This document shows positions 1 through 7,800 of a stretch of DNA of 46,906 bases, in pieces (the first letter of the stretch is position 1; the number at the start of each line of letters is the position of its first letter). The translations under genes and the position numbers were made by a program. Source of the DNA: a bacterium (GTDB taxonomy: Bacteria; Planctomycetota; Planctomycetia; Planctomycetales; Planctomycetaceae); assembly GCA_016124895.1 (NCBI GenBank), contig WGMU01000133.1, forward strand, positions 1-46,906, written 5' to 3'. The notes under the pieces were generated by a model, which did no database searches, was not told the origin of the DNA, and saw nothing but the letters and a program-made list of their open reading frames with translations.

Positions 1-63
1 CCGCAGACACCGAACCCCCGCCAGCCGCTCCTCTTCCTGAATCCGCTCGACAGCACCATCCAT
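1..63 (-). CDS. possible 5' end of a gene leaving the left edge
   Basis: On the minus strand an ATG at 63 opens a frame that stays open to base 1. It gives 21 residues starting MDGAVERIQEEERL, with the acidic, helix-like composition of a real protein start. There is only a weak purine run (AGGG) about 11 nt upstream. It is too short to identify a family, and the start could be chance. Confidence 0.25.
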   Translation of the reverse strand, partial: MDGAVERIQEEERLAGVRCLR

Positions 64-196
64 GACACACATCCCTGCCAACTTGACCAACACAGCCAAT
101 CAACAGAAACATGCGCAAATTCCGTGCCGAACACCATTGGGCTTGCCCAGCAGTGCCTGCTGCTCCATTGATTAAAACGCAGCTCGGTGGTTGATT

Positions 197-218
197 CACT
201 GCTGGCAAGCCAGCAGTG
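197..218. repeat. perfect 10-bp hairpin, REP-like
   Basis: CACTGCTGGC (197-206) and GCCAGCAGTG (209-218) pair perfectly around a 2-nt loop. The core resembles the CACTGGC...GCCAGTG element at 39572-39647, which suggests one dispersed repeat family. Confidence 0.7.
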
Positions 219-294
219 GCACCCGTTTCTACGTCAATTGTGGTCGGCGGACCAAGCTTACGGTCGGTGCCCGGCTGGGCGTTAAACGAGCGGC

Positions 295-413
295 TGGGTG
301 GCACGCCCAGAGCCTTGGCGATGGGCGTGGTCGAGTCGTGCTCGGCAGATTGCAAGGCAGCCAGGACACCCCCATCGTTACCACGCCCTTCGTACCTCAT
401 GGCGTGCCACCCA
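295..413. repeat. inverted repeat with an inner hairpin
   Basis: TGGGTGGCACGCC (295-307) is perfectly inverted at 401-413. Inside it CACGCCCA (302-309) pairs with TGGGCGTG (322-329). The 119-bp unit has no coding potential and looks like a small non-autonomous repeat. Confidence 0.65.
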
Positions 414-424
414 AGCACTGAAGA

Positions 425-1750
425 CTACGACCTTGCATTCAGGCCCGACAGTGTGCCTGTGCTGCTGCCGAAGGCGTCGGCGTCGATGCCGAGTTGCTGG
501 AGCATGGTGACGTAGAGGTTGCACAGGGGCGTGTTGTGGTCGCGGTGGAAGGCCAGGTGCTGGCCGTGCTGGAAGCCGCCGCCGGCGAGCAGGATGGGGA
601 GGTTGGTATTCAGGTGCGTGTTCGCGTCGCCCATGTTGCTGCCGTACAGAACCATCGTCCGGTCGAGCAGTCGGGCATCGCCGGCCTGCCGGCCAGAAAG
701 CTGCTGGAAGAGATCGCGCAGCAGGCCCATCTGCTGGCGGTCAGCGTCTTCAAGCTGAGCGACCTTGTCTGAAGCCTGGCCGTGATGGCTGAGATTGTGG
801 TAGCCGTCGCTCGTGCTCTGGTCTTCGTGCAGCTTGAAGACCGGCGTGGCAAAGGCGTCGACCATCAGCGTGACGATACGCGTCGAATCGGACTCGAACG
901 CCAGTCGGGCCATGTCGAGCATCAGCCGGAACTTCTGAAAGAGCAGCTTCTGATCGCGAATGTCCTCGGGCGGCGGCACGTTGGTCTGCGGTTTCGGCCG
1001 CCGTTCCCACTCACACGCTGATTGCAGCCGCTGTTCGACTTCCCGGACCGACGTCAGGTACTGATCGAGCCGCGCCCTGTCCTGCTGGCTGAGTCCTCGT
1101 TCGAATTGCCGGGCATCGTCGAGCAGCGTGTCGAGAATGCTGCCTCGTTCTTCGAGCTTCCGGACCTGTCGCGCTACGTCCGTTGGGTTGCCCTGCACGA
1201 ACATCTTCTGAAACAGCGCCGGCGCACGGTCCTCGGCCGGCAGCAGCACGCCGTCGCGCGTCCAGGCCAGGCTGCGGTTCGCCTTGTCGATATTCACGCC
1301 GAGATTCAGCGTTGGAAACCGCGTCACCGGGCCAAGTGCCTCAGCGGCGAACTGGTCGAGCGAGATCGTGTTCCGAAACCCGCTGTGCGTCGGACCGCGA
1401 GCCCCGGTCAGAAAACAGTTCTCCGTACTGTGCCCGCCATCGACATCGGGATGCGACAGACCGCTGAAGACCGTGAAGTCGTTCCGGAACTCGCGCAGCT
1501 CAGACAGGTAAGTAGACAGCTCGTAATCCCGCCCGGACTGCTCGGGAAAGAACGGCTTCGGCAGGACTCCCAGATTGTTCGAGATCAGCAGCATCCGGCG
1601 TGGCGGTTCAACTTCACCAGCAGACGGCCCGGCGTTCGCGACCGACTCCAGCCACGGCAACGCAAGGGCGAAACCAACGCCGCGCAGGAACGCGCGACGC
1701 GAATGCGGCTGGCGGTCGTCGGCGGTGGCGTGAGGCGGCGTCGTACGCAT
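425..1750 (-). CDS. DUF1552 family exported protein
   Basis: The 441-residue protein starts with a Tat-type signal: SRRAFLRG at residues 17-24, then a hydrophobic stretch ending near VANA (40). The rest matches the DUF1552 family, a secreted group related to the DUF1501/sulfatase-like fold, abundant in Planctomycetota and of unknown reaction. Recognisable blocks include LLISNNLGVLPKPFFPE, HPDVDGGHSTENCFLTGARG, and DRTMVLYGSNMGDANTHL with GGGFQHGQHL near the C-terminus. The ATG at 1750 is the natural start. DUF1552 genes usually follow a DUF1592-type cytochrome gene in one operon. Here that partner lies at 8981-11548 on the same strand, with the Wadjet operon between. The gene must therefore now use a promoter in the 1751-1992 gap (inference). 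Confidence 0.92.
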   Translation of the reverse strand: MRTTPPHATADDRQPHSRRAFLRGVGFALALPWLESVANAGPSAGEVEPPRRMLLISNNLGVLPKPFFPEQSGRDYELSTYLSELREFRNDFTVFSGLSHPDVDGGHSTENCFLTGARGPTHSGFRNTISLDQFAAEALGPVTRFPTLNLGVNIDKANRSLAWTRDGVLLPAEDRAPALFQKMFVQGNPTDVARQVRKLEERGSILDTLLDDARQFERGLSQQDRARLDQYLTSVREVEQRLQSACEWERRPKPQTNVPPPEDIRDQKLLFQKFRLMLDMARLAFESDSTRIVTLMVDAFATPVFKLHEDQSTSDGYHNLSHHGQASDKVAQLEDADRQQMGLLRDLFQQLSGRQAGDARLLDRTMVLYGSNMGDANTHLNTNLPILLAGGGFQHGQHLAFHRDHNTPLCNLYVTMLQQLGIDADAFGSSTGTLSGLNARS

Positions 1751-1992
1751 GGAGATCAGGTTAACGTGTCAGGGTGACAGACGCATGACGACGGCATGGT
1801 TCTGTTTTGAGAATGGTCACGGGACCGCCTCTGAGACAGGCGGATTCCGGCACCGAACTCCGTCATCGGTACTGACCAGGGCGTTGGAAAACTGCGACGG
1901 ATATTCCGGATGCGGTGGGCTTTGGTGGCGGGACGGCGCACCGCATTGCATTTTCGACGAGATTCGACAGGCGGTTCTGTATAGTGGCTGGC
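1751..1992. promoter_or_regulatory. divergent intergenic region upstream of jetA and the DUF1552 gene
   Basis: This 242-bp gap must hold promoters for both directions. It contains a short dyad TGTCA-GGG-TGACA (1767-1779), 16 bp before the DUF1552 start and operator-like in form. It also contains a CCGCCT...AGGCGG hairpin near 1826-1844. A TATAGT hexamer at 1980-1985 lies only 7 nt before the jetA ATG at 1993. No good -35 box pairs with it, and no Shine-Dalgarno site precedes jetA. If TATAGT is a -10 box the jetA mRNA would be leaderless. The left copy of AGGTTAA (1758-1764) marks the proposed insertion edge. Confidence 0.4.
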
Positions 1993-3465
1993 ATGAATCC
2001 CGCCTCACTGAATGTGTACTGCGACACGTCGCCGGCCATCCGGCTGCTGCGATCGCCGAACGCGCCGTTTGTCGTGGCGTTTCTGAACCGGCAGTTCAAG
2101 GAAACGGAGTCGATCTCGATTCCGGAATCGGAACTGCAGGCGGCGCTGGTTGCGTTTCAGGAAGAGGTTCACGAAACGTGGCCGGACCGGCTGAACAGTC
2201 CGGCGAGTACCTACCTGGCGGACTGGCGGGAAAGCCGCCTGCTTCGGCGAGCGTGGCAGGACGGAACGAAGGAGCCCGTCTATCAACTGACGCCGGCGGC
2301 CGAACAGGTCATCGAGTTCCTCGACCGGCATCACGAGGAACAGCTTGAGTTTGTCGGAACGGAGTGCCGGCTGCGGCTGGTCATCGAAACGCTCGAACGG
2401 CTGGTCATCGGAGCGTCGGCCGATCCGCGAGTGCATCTCGACCATCTGCGGGCCGAGCGGGACCGGATTGCGCAGGAGATCGAGCAGATCGAAAACGACG
2501 GTGTCGTCACGCCGTACCGCCCGACGCGGATCCGTGAGCAGTTTGCAACGGCGGTCGCCCTGCTGAAGCAGCTTCAGCATGATTTCCGCGCGGTCGAAGA
2601 GCAGTTTCGCGAGATCACGCGGCTGGTCCAGCAGCGACAGATTCAGGGGCTCGATTCGCGCGGAGGCATTCTGGGCCAGGCTCTCGATGCGGAAGACGCA
2701 CTGCGAAACGACGATCAGGGCGTCAGCTTTTACGAGTTCTTCTCGTTCATTCAGTCTCCGACGCAGCAGGAGCGACTGCGGGCGATCATTCAGCAGATTG
2801 TCCGCATTCCGGAGCTGGCGGCTCAGACTGAGGGCGTTGAAACGGTACGTCGAATGAAGGCCGTCCTGCTGGCCGAAGCTGGTCGTGTCACGCAAACCGA
2901 ACGGCGGTTGTCAGCAACGCTGCGGCGACTGCTCGATGTCCGGGCACAGCGGGAACGCCAGCGCGTTGCGGAACTGCTGCGCGAGATTCGCGGTCTGGCG
3001 GCCGGCATGGCGAGTGATCCCCCGGTCAATGAGGTGTCGCTGTCAGTCGACGCCGGCATCGCGTTCAGTCTGCCTCTGTCCCGCACGTTGTGGAGCGAAC
3101 CGCCCGAACTGGAGCACGTCGACCTGACGCAGCAGACGGGAGATTCCGACGAGACCTGGCAGGCATTCGCCGACTTCGCCCGGATGCAGCATCTCGACCT
3201 CTCGACATTCCGCTCGACAATTCACACAGCGACGCTCGGCCGCGGCCGGCTTCGACTGAGCGAACTGCTCGACCAGTACCCGCCGGAATCCGGAGTGCTC
3301 GACGTCGTCGGTTATCTGCAGGTTGCCGCGGAAGACGGACATCTGATTGACGCGACAGCCTCGGAGGAAGTGGTTGTGCCGTCGAACAACGGTCATCTGC
3401 GGCTGGCTGTGACTGTTCCGCTGGTGACATTCGTCGCGAACATCAGTCCGGGGAGCCAGCCATGA
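1993..3465 (+). CDS. jetA: Wadjet protein JetA (DUF3375 family)
   Basis: JetA is the kleisin-like subunit of the Wadjet SMC complex. With JetB and JetC it forms a DNA-loop-extruding motor that recognises small circular DNA for cleavage by JetD (established for the family). The 490-residue product shows the DUF3375 N-terminal signature: LLRSPNAPFVVAFLNRQFK near residue 18, then IPESELQAAL, TYLADWRES, YQLTPAAEQVIEFLD and EFVGTECRL. A long charged helical middle (about residues 125-330) follows, and the C-terminus has a winged-helix look. I prefer the ATG at 1993 (MNPASLNVYC) to an in-frame GTG at 1915, because the extra 26 residues are low quality and family members begin near the LRSPNA block. 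The stop overlaps the jetB start in ATGA, so the two are translationally coupled. Confidence 0.95.
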   Translation: MNPASLNVYCDTSPAIRLLRSPNAPFVVAFLNRQFKETESISIPESELQAALVAFQEEVHETWPDRLNSPASTYLADWRESRLLRRAWQDGTKEPVYQLTPAAEQVIEFLDRHHEEQLEFVGTECRLRLVIETLERLVIGASADPRVHLDHLRAERDRIAQEIEQIENDGVVTPYRPTRIREQFATAVALLKQLQHDFRAVEEQFREITRLVQQRQIQGLDSRGGILGQALDAEDALRNDDQGVSFYEFFSFIQSPTQQERLRAIIQQIVRIPELAAQTEGVETVRRMKAVLLAEAGRVTQTERRLSATLRRLLDVRAQRERQRVAELLREIRGLAAGMASDPPVNEVSLSVDAGIAFSLPLSRTLWSEPPELEHVDLTQQTGDSDETWQAFADFARMQHLDLSTFRSTIHTATLGRGRLRLSELLDQYPPESGVLDVVGYLQVAAEDGHLIDATASEEVVVPSNNGHLRLAVTVPLVTFVANISPGSQP

Positions 3466-4082
3466 CCGACCAGCCTGCTGAACTTCCGGAATTCCGCGAC
3501 TGGAGTCTGGCCGCCGTCCGCCTGCTGCAGGGCGTCGTCTATCACGATGACGACGCGGCGTGGGACCGGCTGCTGTCGAATCGCTCGACGCTGGAAACGT
3601 ACTTTGGTCGGCTGGGTCTGCAACTGGTGATCGACGAGGCCGACGGCTTCGCGTTTCTGCGACAGCTTTCCAGTGAAGAACTGCCGCGGGAATATTCTGG
3701 CCTTCCAAAGCTGGCCCGCAGTATCCCGTTGAGCTACGGAGCAACTCTGCTGTGTGTGCTGCTGCGCGAAGAGATGCGGCAGTTCGAGGAGCACGACGTC
3801 CAGAACGAACGGTGCGTCGTCGCGGCTGGGGATCTGTTCGAGCAATGGAAGACCTGCCTGCCGCCCGACAACGACGAGGGCCGATTGCGTCAGAAGTTCT
3901 CGACGGCACTCAGGGCGATGGACGACCTGAAGTTTGCGCGAAAGGTCAGCGACGATCCCGAGGAATGGGAAATCCGCCGCATCATCAAAGCCCGAGTCAC
4001 CGCCGCGGACCTCGAAGCCCTGAAGACTCAGTTCATTCAAGCGGCGAGGAGATCACAGAATGATCAGCAGTCACCCGGATAA
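3462..4082 (+). CDS. jetB: Wadjet protein JetB (DUF4194 family)
   Basis: This 206-residue protein matches the DUF4194 family, the small KITE/MukE-like subunit that binds the JetA kleisin in Wadjet. The family core is visible as ARSIPLSYGATLLCVLLREEMRQFEE at residues 86-111, preceded by a winged-helix-like block (FGRLGLQLVIDEADGFAFLRQL) and followed by an EEWEIRRIIKARVTAADLEAL segment. It starts four bases inside the end of jetA. The last codons and the stop (TAA, 4080-4082) fall in the first copy of a 14-bp direct repeat, so the extreme C-terminus (DQQSPG) may have been altered by a local duplication. The 110-bp gap to jetC is unusual for this otherwise compact operon. Confidence 0.94.
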   Translation: MTDQPAELPEFRDWSLAAVRLLQGVVYHDDDAAWDRLLSNRSTLETYFGRLGLQLVIDEADGFAFLRQLSSEELPREYSGLPKLARSIPLSYGATLLCVLLREEMRQFEEHDVQNERCVVAAGDLFEQWKTCLPPDNDEGRLRQKFSTALRAMDDLKFARKVSDDPEEWEIRRIIKARVTAADLEALKTQFIQAARRSQNDQQSPG

Positions 4083-4095
4083 TCAGCAGTCACCC
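4063..4095. repeat. short tandem duplication at the jetB stop
   Basis: ATCAGCAGTCACCC occurs at 4063-4076 and again at 4082-4095, a 19-bp period. The first copy encodes the end of JetB and the second lies just past the stop. It looks like slippage or a duplication made when the neighbouring repeat arrived. Confidence 0.75.
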
Positions 4096-4121
4096 AGCGG
4101 CGCAGCCGCGACAGCATAAAG

Positions 4122-4141
4122 CCTCGGGCGCCAGCCCGAGG
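4122..4141. repeat. strong hairpin between jetB and jetC
   Basis: CCTCGGGC (4122-4129) and GCCCGAGG (4134-4141) form a perfect 8-bp GC-rich stem with a GCCA loop. A smaller palindrome (GCGGCGCAGCCGC) lies just before it. No U-tract follows, so it is more likely a REP-like unit or an mRNA-processing/stability element than a classical terminator. It could lower jetC expression relative to jetA and jetB (inference). Confidence 0.7.
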
Positions 4142-4192
4142 AACCCTGCCTCACGGAATTCAGAACTCGATTTCACACGACGCGATTGACCA

Positions 4193-7100
4193 ATGACTCA
4201 TCTGCTTGAAACCGATCAGACAGCCGTGTCCACGCAGCGCGGATTCCGGCTTGCGCGGCTGGAAGTCTGCAACTGGGGCACGTTCGACAGTGTCAACAAA
4301 GCGACGCGCGGGCGTATCTACACCGTCGAACCCGATGGTGCGACGACGCTGCTGATCGGCCGCAATGGATCCGGGAAATCGACGCTGGTTGACGCGCTGC
4401 TGACGCTGCTCGTTCGGCCGCAGGTTCGGAACTACAACGTTGCTGCCGGAGCAAAGAAGCAGGAACGCGATCCGCGGACGTACGTCAAAGGCGCCTTCGA
4501 CCGGCAGAGTGACGACGATCAGCGGGCCGTCGCCCTGTTTCATCGCCCGGACGGGAAGCACCTGTCGGTTCTGCTGGCGTGCTTCCGCAATCGGCAGACG
4601 CGTCAGGTCTTTACCGTCGCGCAGGTGCTGTACGTCACGACGGACGGCAAGGTCGAGAAAGTCTACTGCTTCGCTGCGGACGAGCGGTCCATTGAGCAGG
4701 ACTGCTCTGGCCTGCGCAGCACGGAGAAACTGGCCGCTCAGATGAAGCAGCGCGGCTTCCGGGCAACGACCAGCTACACCGAGTATTTCGGCTGGCTGCA
4801 GAAGCAGACCGGGATGCAGGATCTCGCGATGGACCTGCTGAATCAGACGGTCGCTTTGAAGGATATCGGGGGCCTGACGAAGTTCGTCCGGGCGCACATG
4901 CTCGACGCCAGGCCGTGGGCCGAAAAGGTGGACCGGCTGCTGAGCCATTTCACGCAGCTCAACGAAGCCTGGCAGGCGCTGCTTCGCGTTCGATGCCAGC
5001 ACGACCTGCTGCTGCCCGTGCGCGAACACGGTGACGAGTACACTCGCCAGTCAGCTCAGCTCCGGAGGGCTCAGCGGATCCTGGAAGCGACCGATTCGTA
5101 CTTCTGTCAAAAGCGGGTCGAACTGCTGGAGCCGGAGTGCGAACGGCTGCGGCAGAGGCTCAACGACCTGGCGAGCGCGGAGCAGCGGCTGGCCAACGAA
5201 CTTCGCAGCGCCCAGGAGAACTCGCGCCGACTGCGGAACGAAATCGATCTCGCTGGCGGCGACCGCCTGAAAGAGATCCCCGGTCTGATCCGCGTTGAAG
5301 AGGCTCAACTCGCGCAGAAACATTCGGCATTCGATCGGCTGCAGCGGCTGCTGAAACAGGCTGGTCTTGAGGAACCGGTCAGCGACCCCGTCTCGCTCGC
5401 GAGAGTTCAGCAACAGCTCGATCGACTGTTTGGCGATATCCGGACGGCAATCGAGCACGCGGCGACTCAGCGGGACGACCTGCTGATCACGCGGTCGACG
5501 GTCGAGACCAGTCTGCGTGACGACGAACGCGAACTGGCTGCGCTGCAGCGACGGCAGGGCAATCTTCCGGAATCGTCGGCCGAGGTGCGGCAGAAGCTGT
5601 GCGACGATTTGCGGTTGCCGGTCGCGGAACTGCCGTTCGCCGCGGAGCTGATCGCGGTCAGGCCGGAAGAGCAGTCGTGGGAAGCGTCGATCGAACTGGA
5701 ACTGCGGCCCTTCGCGCTCAGCCTGCTGGTTCCCGAACGGTACTATCGAGCGGTGAGCCAGTATGTCGAACGGACGCAGCTTCGCGACGCACGCAGCCGG
5801 GGCCAGCGGCTTGTTTATCTGAAGATCGGCCAGCGCGGGGACGAGAAAAACGCCGCAGTGCCGCATCCGCAGTCGCTGGTCCACAAGCTCGAACTGCGGC
5901 CCGGCCATCCACTGGTGCCGTGGGTCCGCGCCGAACTGGAGTCGCGGTTTGATTACCGCTGCTGTGAGACGATCGAAGAGTTTCAGCAGTTTCATGGCCG
6001 GGCGATGACGCGGTCGCGGCATGTCAAAAGCGGAGCGGTGCGGCACAGCAAGGATGATCGCGAGCGATCCGTCGATCCCCGCAGTTTTGTGCTCGGCTGG
6101 GACAACCGCGAAAAGAAACGCCGGCTCTCCGAGGCAATTGACAGCCATCGCCGCCAGCTCGATTCGCTGCTGACGCGGATCGCCGCGTGCGATGAAGAGC
6201 TCCGAACGCTGCGGACTCGCGAGACAGCCATCAGTCAGTTGCGCGAGTTCACCGATTTCGAGTCGATTGACTTTGCCCGGCATGAGGAGGCGATCAAACG
6301 ACTGGAGATCGAACGCCGTGAACTCGAAGCCGGCAACGAAACCGTTCAACGGCTCAAGCAGTCTCTCGCCGAATCTCAGCAGCAGGAACTCGCACTGGAG
6401 CTGCAGAAGCGGCAGGCCGTCGAGCAGCAGGGCGATCTCAAGCGGCAACTGGCCAGCGGCGAGAAGGTCGTCGAGAACTCGCGCCGAACCCTGAATGAGC
6501 GAGAGAGCGACGGGACTCTGGCGGTTCACGCGGAATCGTTTGCCGCGATCGACGAGTACGTCGAGCAGCAGCTACTGACCGTCGACGACGTGCTGACACG
6601 CGAAGCCGGCTTCAAGGAAGAACGTCGTCAGCATGTCGAACGAGTCCGTGCCGAAATCGAACCGGTCCGCGGCAGACTGCAGAAAGCGATGTCGCAGTTT
6701 CTGCGTCAGTGCCCGGAAGAAACGACTGACCTGGTGGCGGATGTTGAGTACCTGACGAGCTTCCTCGAACGCCTGCGAGACATTGAGGACGAGGGCCTGC
6801 CGCAGCACACGCAGCGGTTTCGAGAACGGCTCAACGACAAAGTCACGCGCGAGATTCAGCTTCTCAACAGCGAACTCGATCAGGAACGTGACACGATCAC
6901 GGACCGGATTGAACTGCTCAACCAGTCGCTGACGAGAATCTACTGGAATCAGAGTCTGGGCACGCACATTCGGCTGGAAGCGCAACTGGTTCGCGATCCG
7001 GAAGTCACGGCCTTTCGTCAGGGACTGCTGGAATGTCTGTCGGGAACGTTCGACGGTTCGCCGGAAGCCGACGAGGCCCGGTTCGTGCGCATCGAAAAAC

Positions 7101-7621
7101 TGATCGGTCGCCTGCGGGAAGAAAGCCGCTGGCGCGACAAAGTGACCGACGTCCGCAACTGGTTTGAGTTTGCCGCGCGGGAATTCGACGAAGCAACCGG
7201 CGAAGGACGCAGCTATTTTCAGGACAGCGCCGGCCAGTCCGGCGGCGAGAAAGCGAAGCTGGCATTCACGATTCTGGTCGCGGCGATCGCCTATCAGTAC
7301 GACCTTGATCCGCATCGTGAAGTCAGCGACCGCTTTCACTTTGTCGTCGTTGACGAAATGTTCTCGAAGATCGACGATCAGTACGGCCGCTACGCGCTCG
7401 ATCTGTTCCAGCAGTTCGGCCTTCAGCTTCTGATTGTGGCTCCGCTCGATGCCAAAGCCCGCGTCACGGAACCGTACGTTGGCTGTTACCTGCTGGTCAC
7501 GAAGGACGAACTGAACTTCTCGCAAATCCACCAGATGACGGCCCGCGAATTCCGCGACCAGGTCGACACGCTCCGGGCGACAGACACGAAACGGCCGACT
7601 CCGCCTGACCGTCCGCGGTAA
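4193..7621 (+). CDS. jetC: Wadjet SMC-like ATPase JetC
   Basis: JetC is the SMC/MukB-like motor of Wadjet; ATP-driven loop extrusion lets the complex measure circular DNA size (family knowledge). The 1142-residue protein has a Walker A motif GRNGSGKS at 56-63, an ABC signature QSGGE at 1015-1019 in SAGQSGGEKAKLAF, and a Walker B VVVDEMFSKID with D1054 and E1055. Long Gln/Arg/Glu-rich coiled coils span roughly 290-470 and 680-950. They flank a central non-coiled block (about 480-640, containing WEASIELELRPFALSLLVPE) typical of the COG4913 JetC group. All ATPase residues are present, so it should be active. The start at 4193 has no Shine-Dalgarno site. The protein type points to a type I-like Wadjet. 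Confidence 0.95.
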   Translation: MTHLLETDQTAVSTQRGFRLARLEVCNWGTFDSVNKATRGRIYTVEPDGATTLLIGRNGSGKSTLVDALLTLLVRPQVRNYNVAAGAKKQERDPRTYVKGAFDRQSDDDQRAVALFHRPDGKHLSVLLACFRNRQTRQVFTVAQVLYVTTDGKVEKVYCFAADERSIEQDCSGLRSTEKLAAQMKQRGFRATTSYTEYFGWLQKQTGMQDLAMDLLNQTVALKDIGGLTKFVRAHMLDARPWAEKVDRLLSHFTQLNEAWQALLRVRCQHDLLLPVREHGDEYTRQSAQLRRAQRILEATDSYFCQKRVELLEPECERLRQRLNDLASAEQRLANELRSAQENSRRLRNEIDLAGGDRLKEIPGLIRVEEAQLAQKHSAFDRLQRLLKQAGLEEPVSDPVSLARVQQQLDRLFGDIRTAIEHAATQRDDLLITRSTVETSLRDDERELAALQRRQGNLPESSAEVRQKLCDDLRLPVAELPFAAELIAVRPEEQSWEASIELELRPFALSLLVPERYYRAVSQYVERTQLRDARSRGQRLVYLKIGQRGDEKNAAVPHPQSLVHKLELRPGHPLVPWVRAELESRFDYRCCETIEEFQQFHGRAMTRSRHVKSGAVRHSKDDRERSVDPRSFVLGWDNREKKRRLSEAIDSHRRQLDSLLTRIAACDEELRTLRTRETAISQLREFTDFESIDFARHEEAIKRLEIERRELEAGNETVQRLKQSLAESQQQELALELQKRQAVEQQGDLKRQLASGEKVVENSRRTLNERESDGTLAVHAESFAAIDEYVEQQLLTVDDVLTREAGFKEERRQHVERVRAEIEPVRGRLQKAMSQFLRQCPEETTDLVADVEYLTSFLERLRDIEDEGLPQHTQRFRERLNDKVTREIQLLNSELDQERDTITDRIELLNQSLTRIYWNQSLGTHIRLEAQLVRDPEVTAFRQGLLECLSGTFDGSPEADEARFVRIEKLIGRLREESRWRDKVTDVRNWFEFAAREFDEATGEGRSYFQDSAGQSGGEKAKLAFTILVAAIAYQYDLDPHREVSDRFHFVVVDEMFSKIDDQYGRYALDLFQQFGLQLLIVAPLDAKARVTEPYVGCYLLVTKDELNFSQIHQMTAREFRDQVDTLRATDTKRPTPPDRPR

Positions 7622-7652
7622 CAGACGACTGGCCTGCCCTGTCTCAACGTTC

Positions 7653-7757
7653 GGGTGGCCGGGGCTGGAGCGAGGCACGAGTGAAGCCTCGGTCTGCGTT
7701 TCCTGTGGGAGAAGTTCCGGGGCTTCCTTCGCAGGCTCAGTCCAGCCCCGACCACCC
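7653..7757. repeat. inverted repeat between jetC and jetD
   Basis: GGGTGGCCGGGGCTGGA (7653-7669) is inverted with one mismatch at 7741-7757. Inside, CGAGGC (7671-7676) pairs with GCCTCG (7686-7691). The 105-bp unit nearly fills the 179-bp gap and is non-coding. It resembles a small non-autonomous palindromic element lodged in the operon. Confidence 0.75.
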
Positions 7758-7800
7758 AACTTGAAAATCAAGACAGAAAAGATCGACCAGTGGCCTGCCA

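Larger units (their letters stand above)
64..424. other. gene-free gap with small palindromic repeats
   Basis: No convincing coding frame lies here. The short open frames have atypical composition and overlap repeats. The gap holds the hairpin at 197-218 and the inverted repeat at 295-413. The 3' end of the DUF1552 gene abuts it at 425, so these hairpins could also end that transcript (inference). Confidence 0.6.

Noticed and set aside
1915-1992. Upstream GTG start for jetA
   Set aside because: It adds 26 residues unlike the family N-terminus. The ATG at 1993 fits the family better.
5051-6529. 492-residue minus-strand frame
   Set aside because: Antisense shadow of the jetC coiled coil; composition mirrors the Gln/Arg/Glu codons of the true gene.
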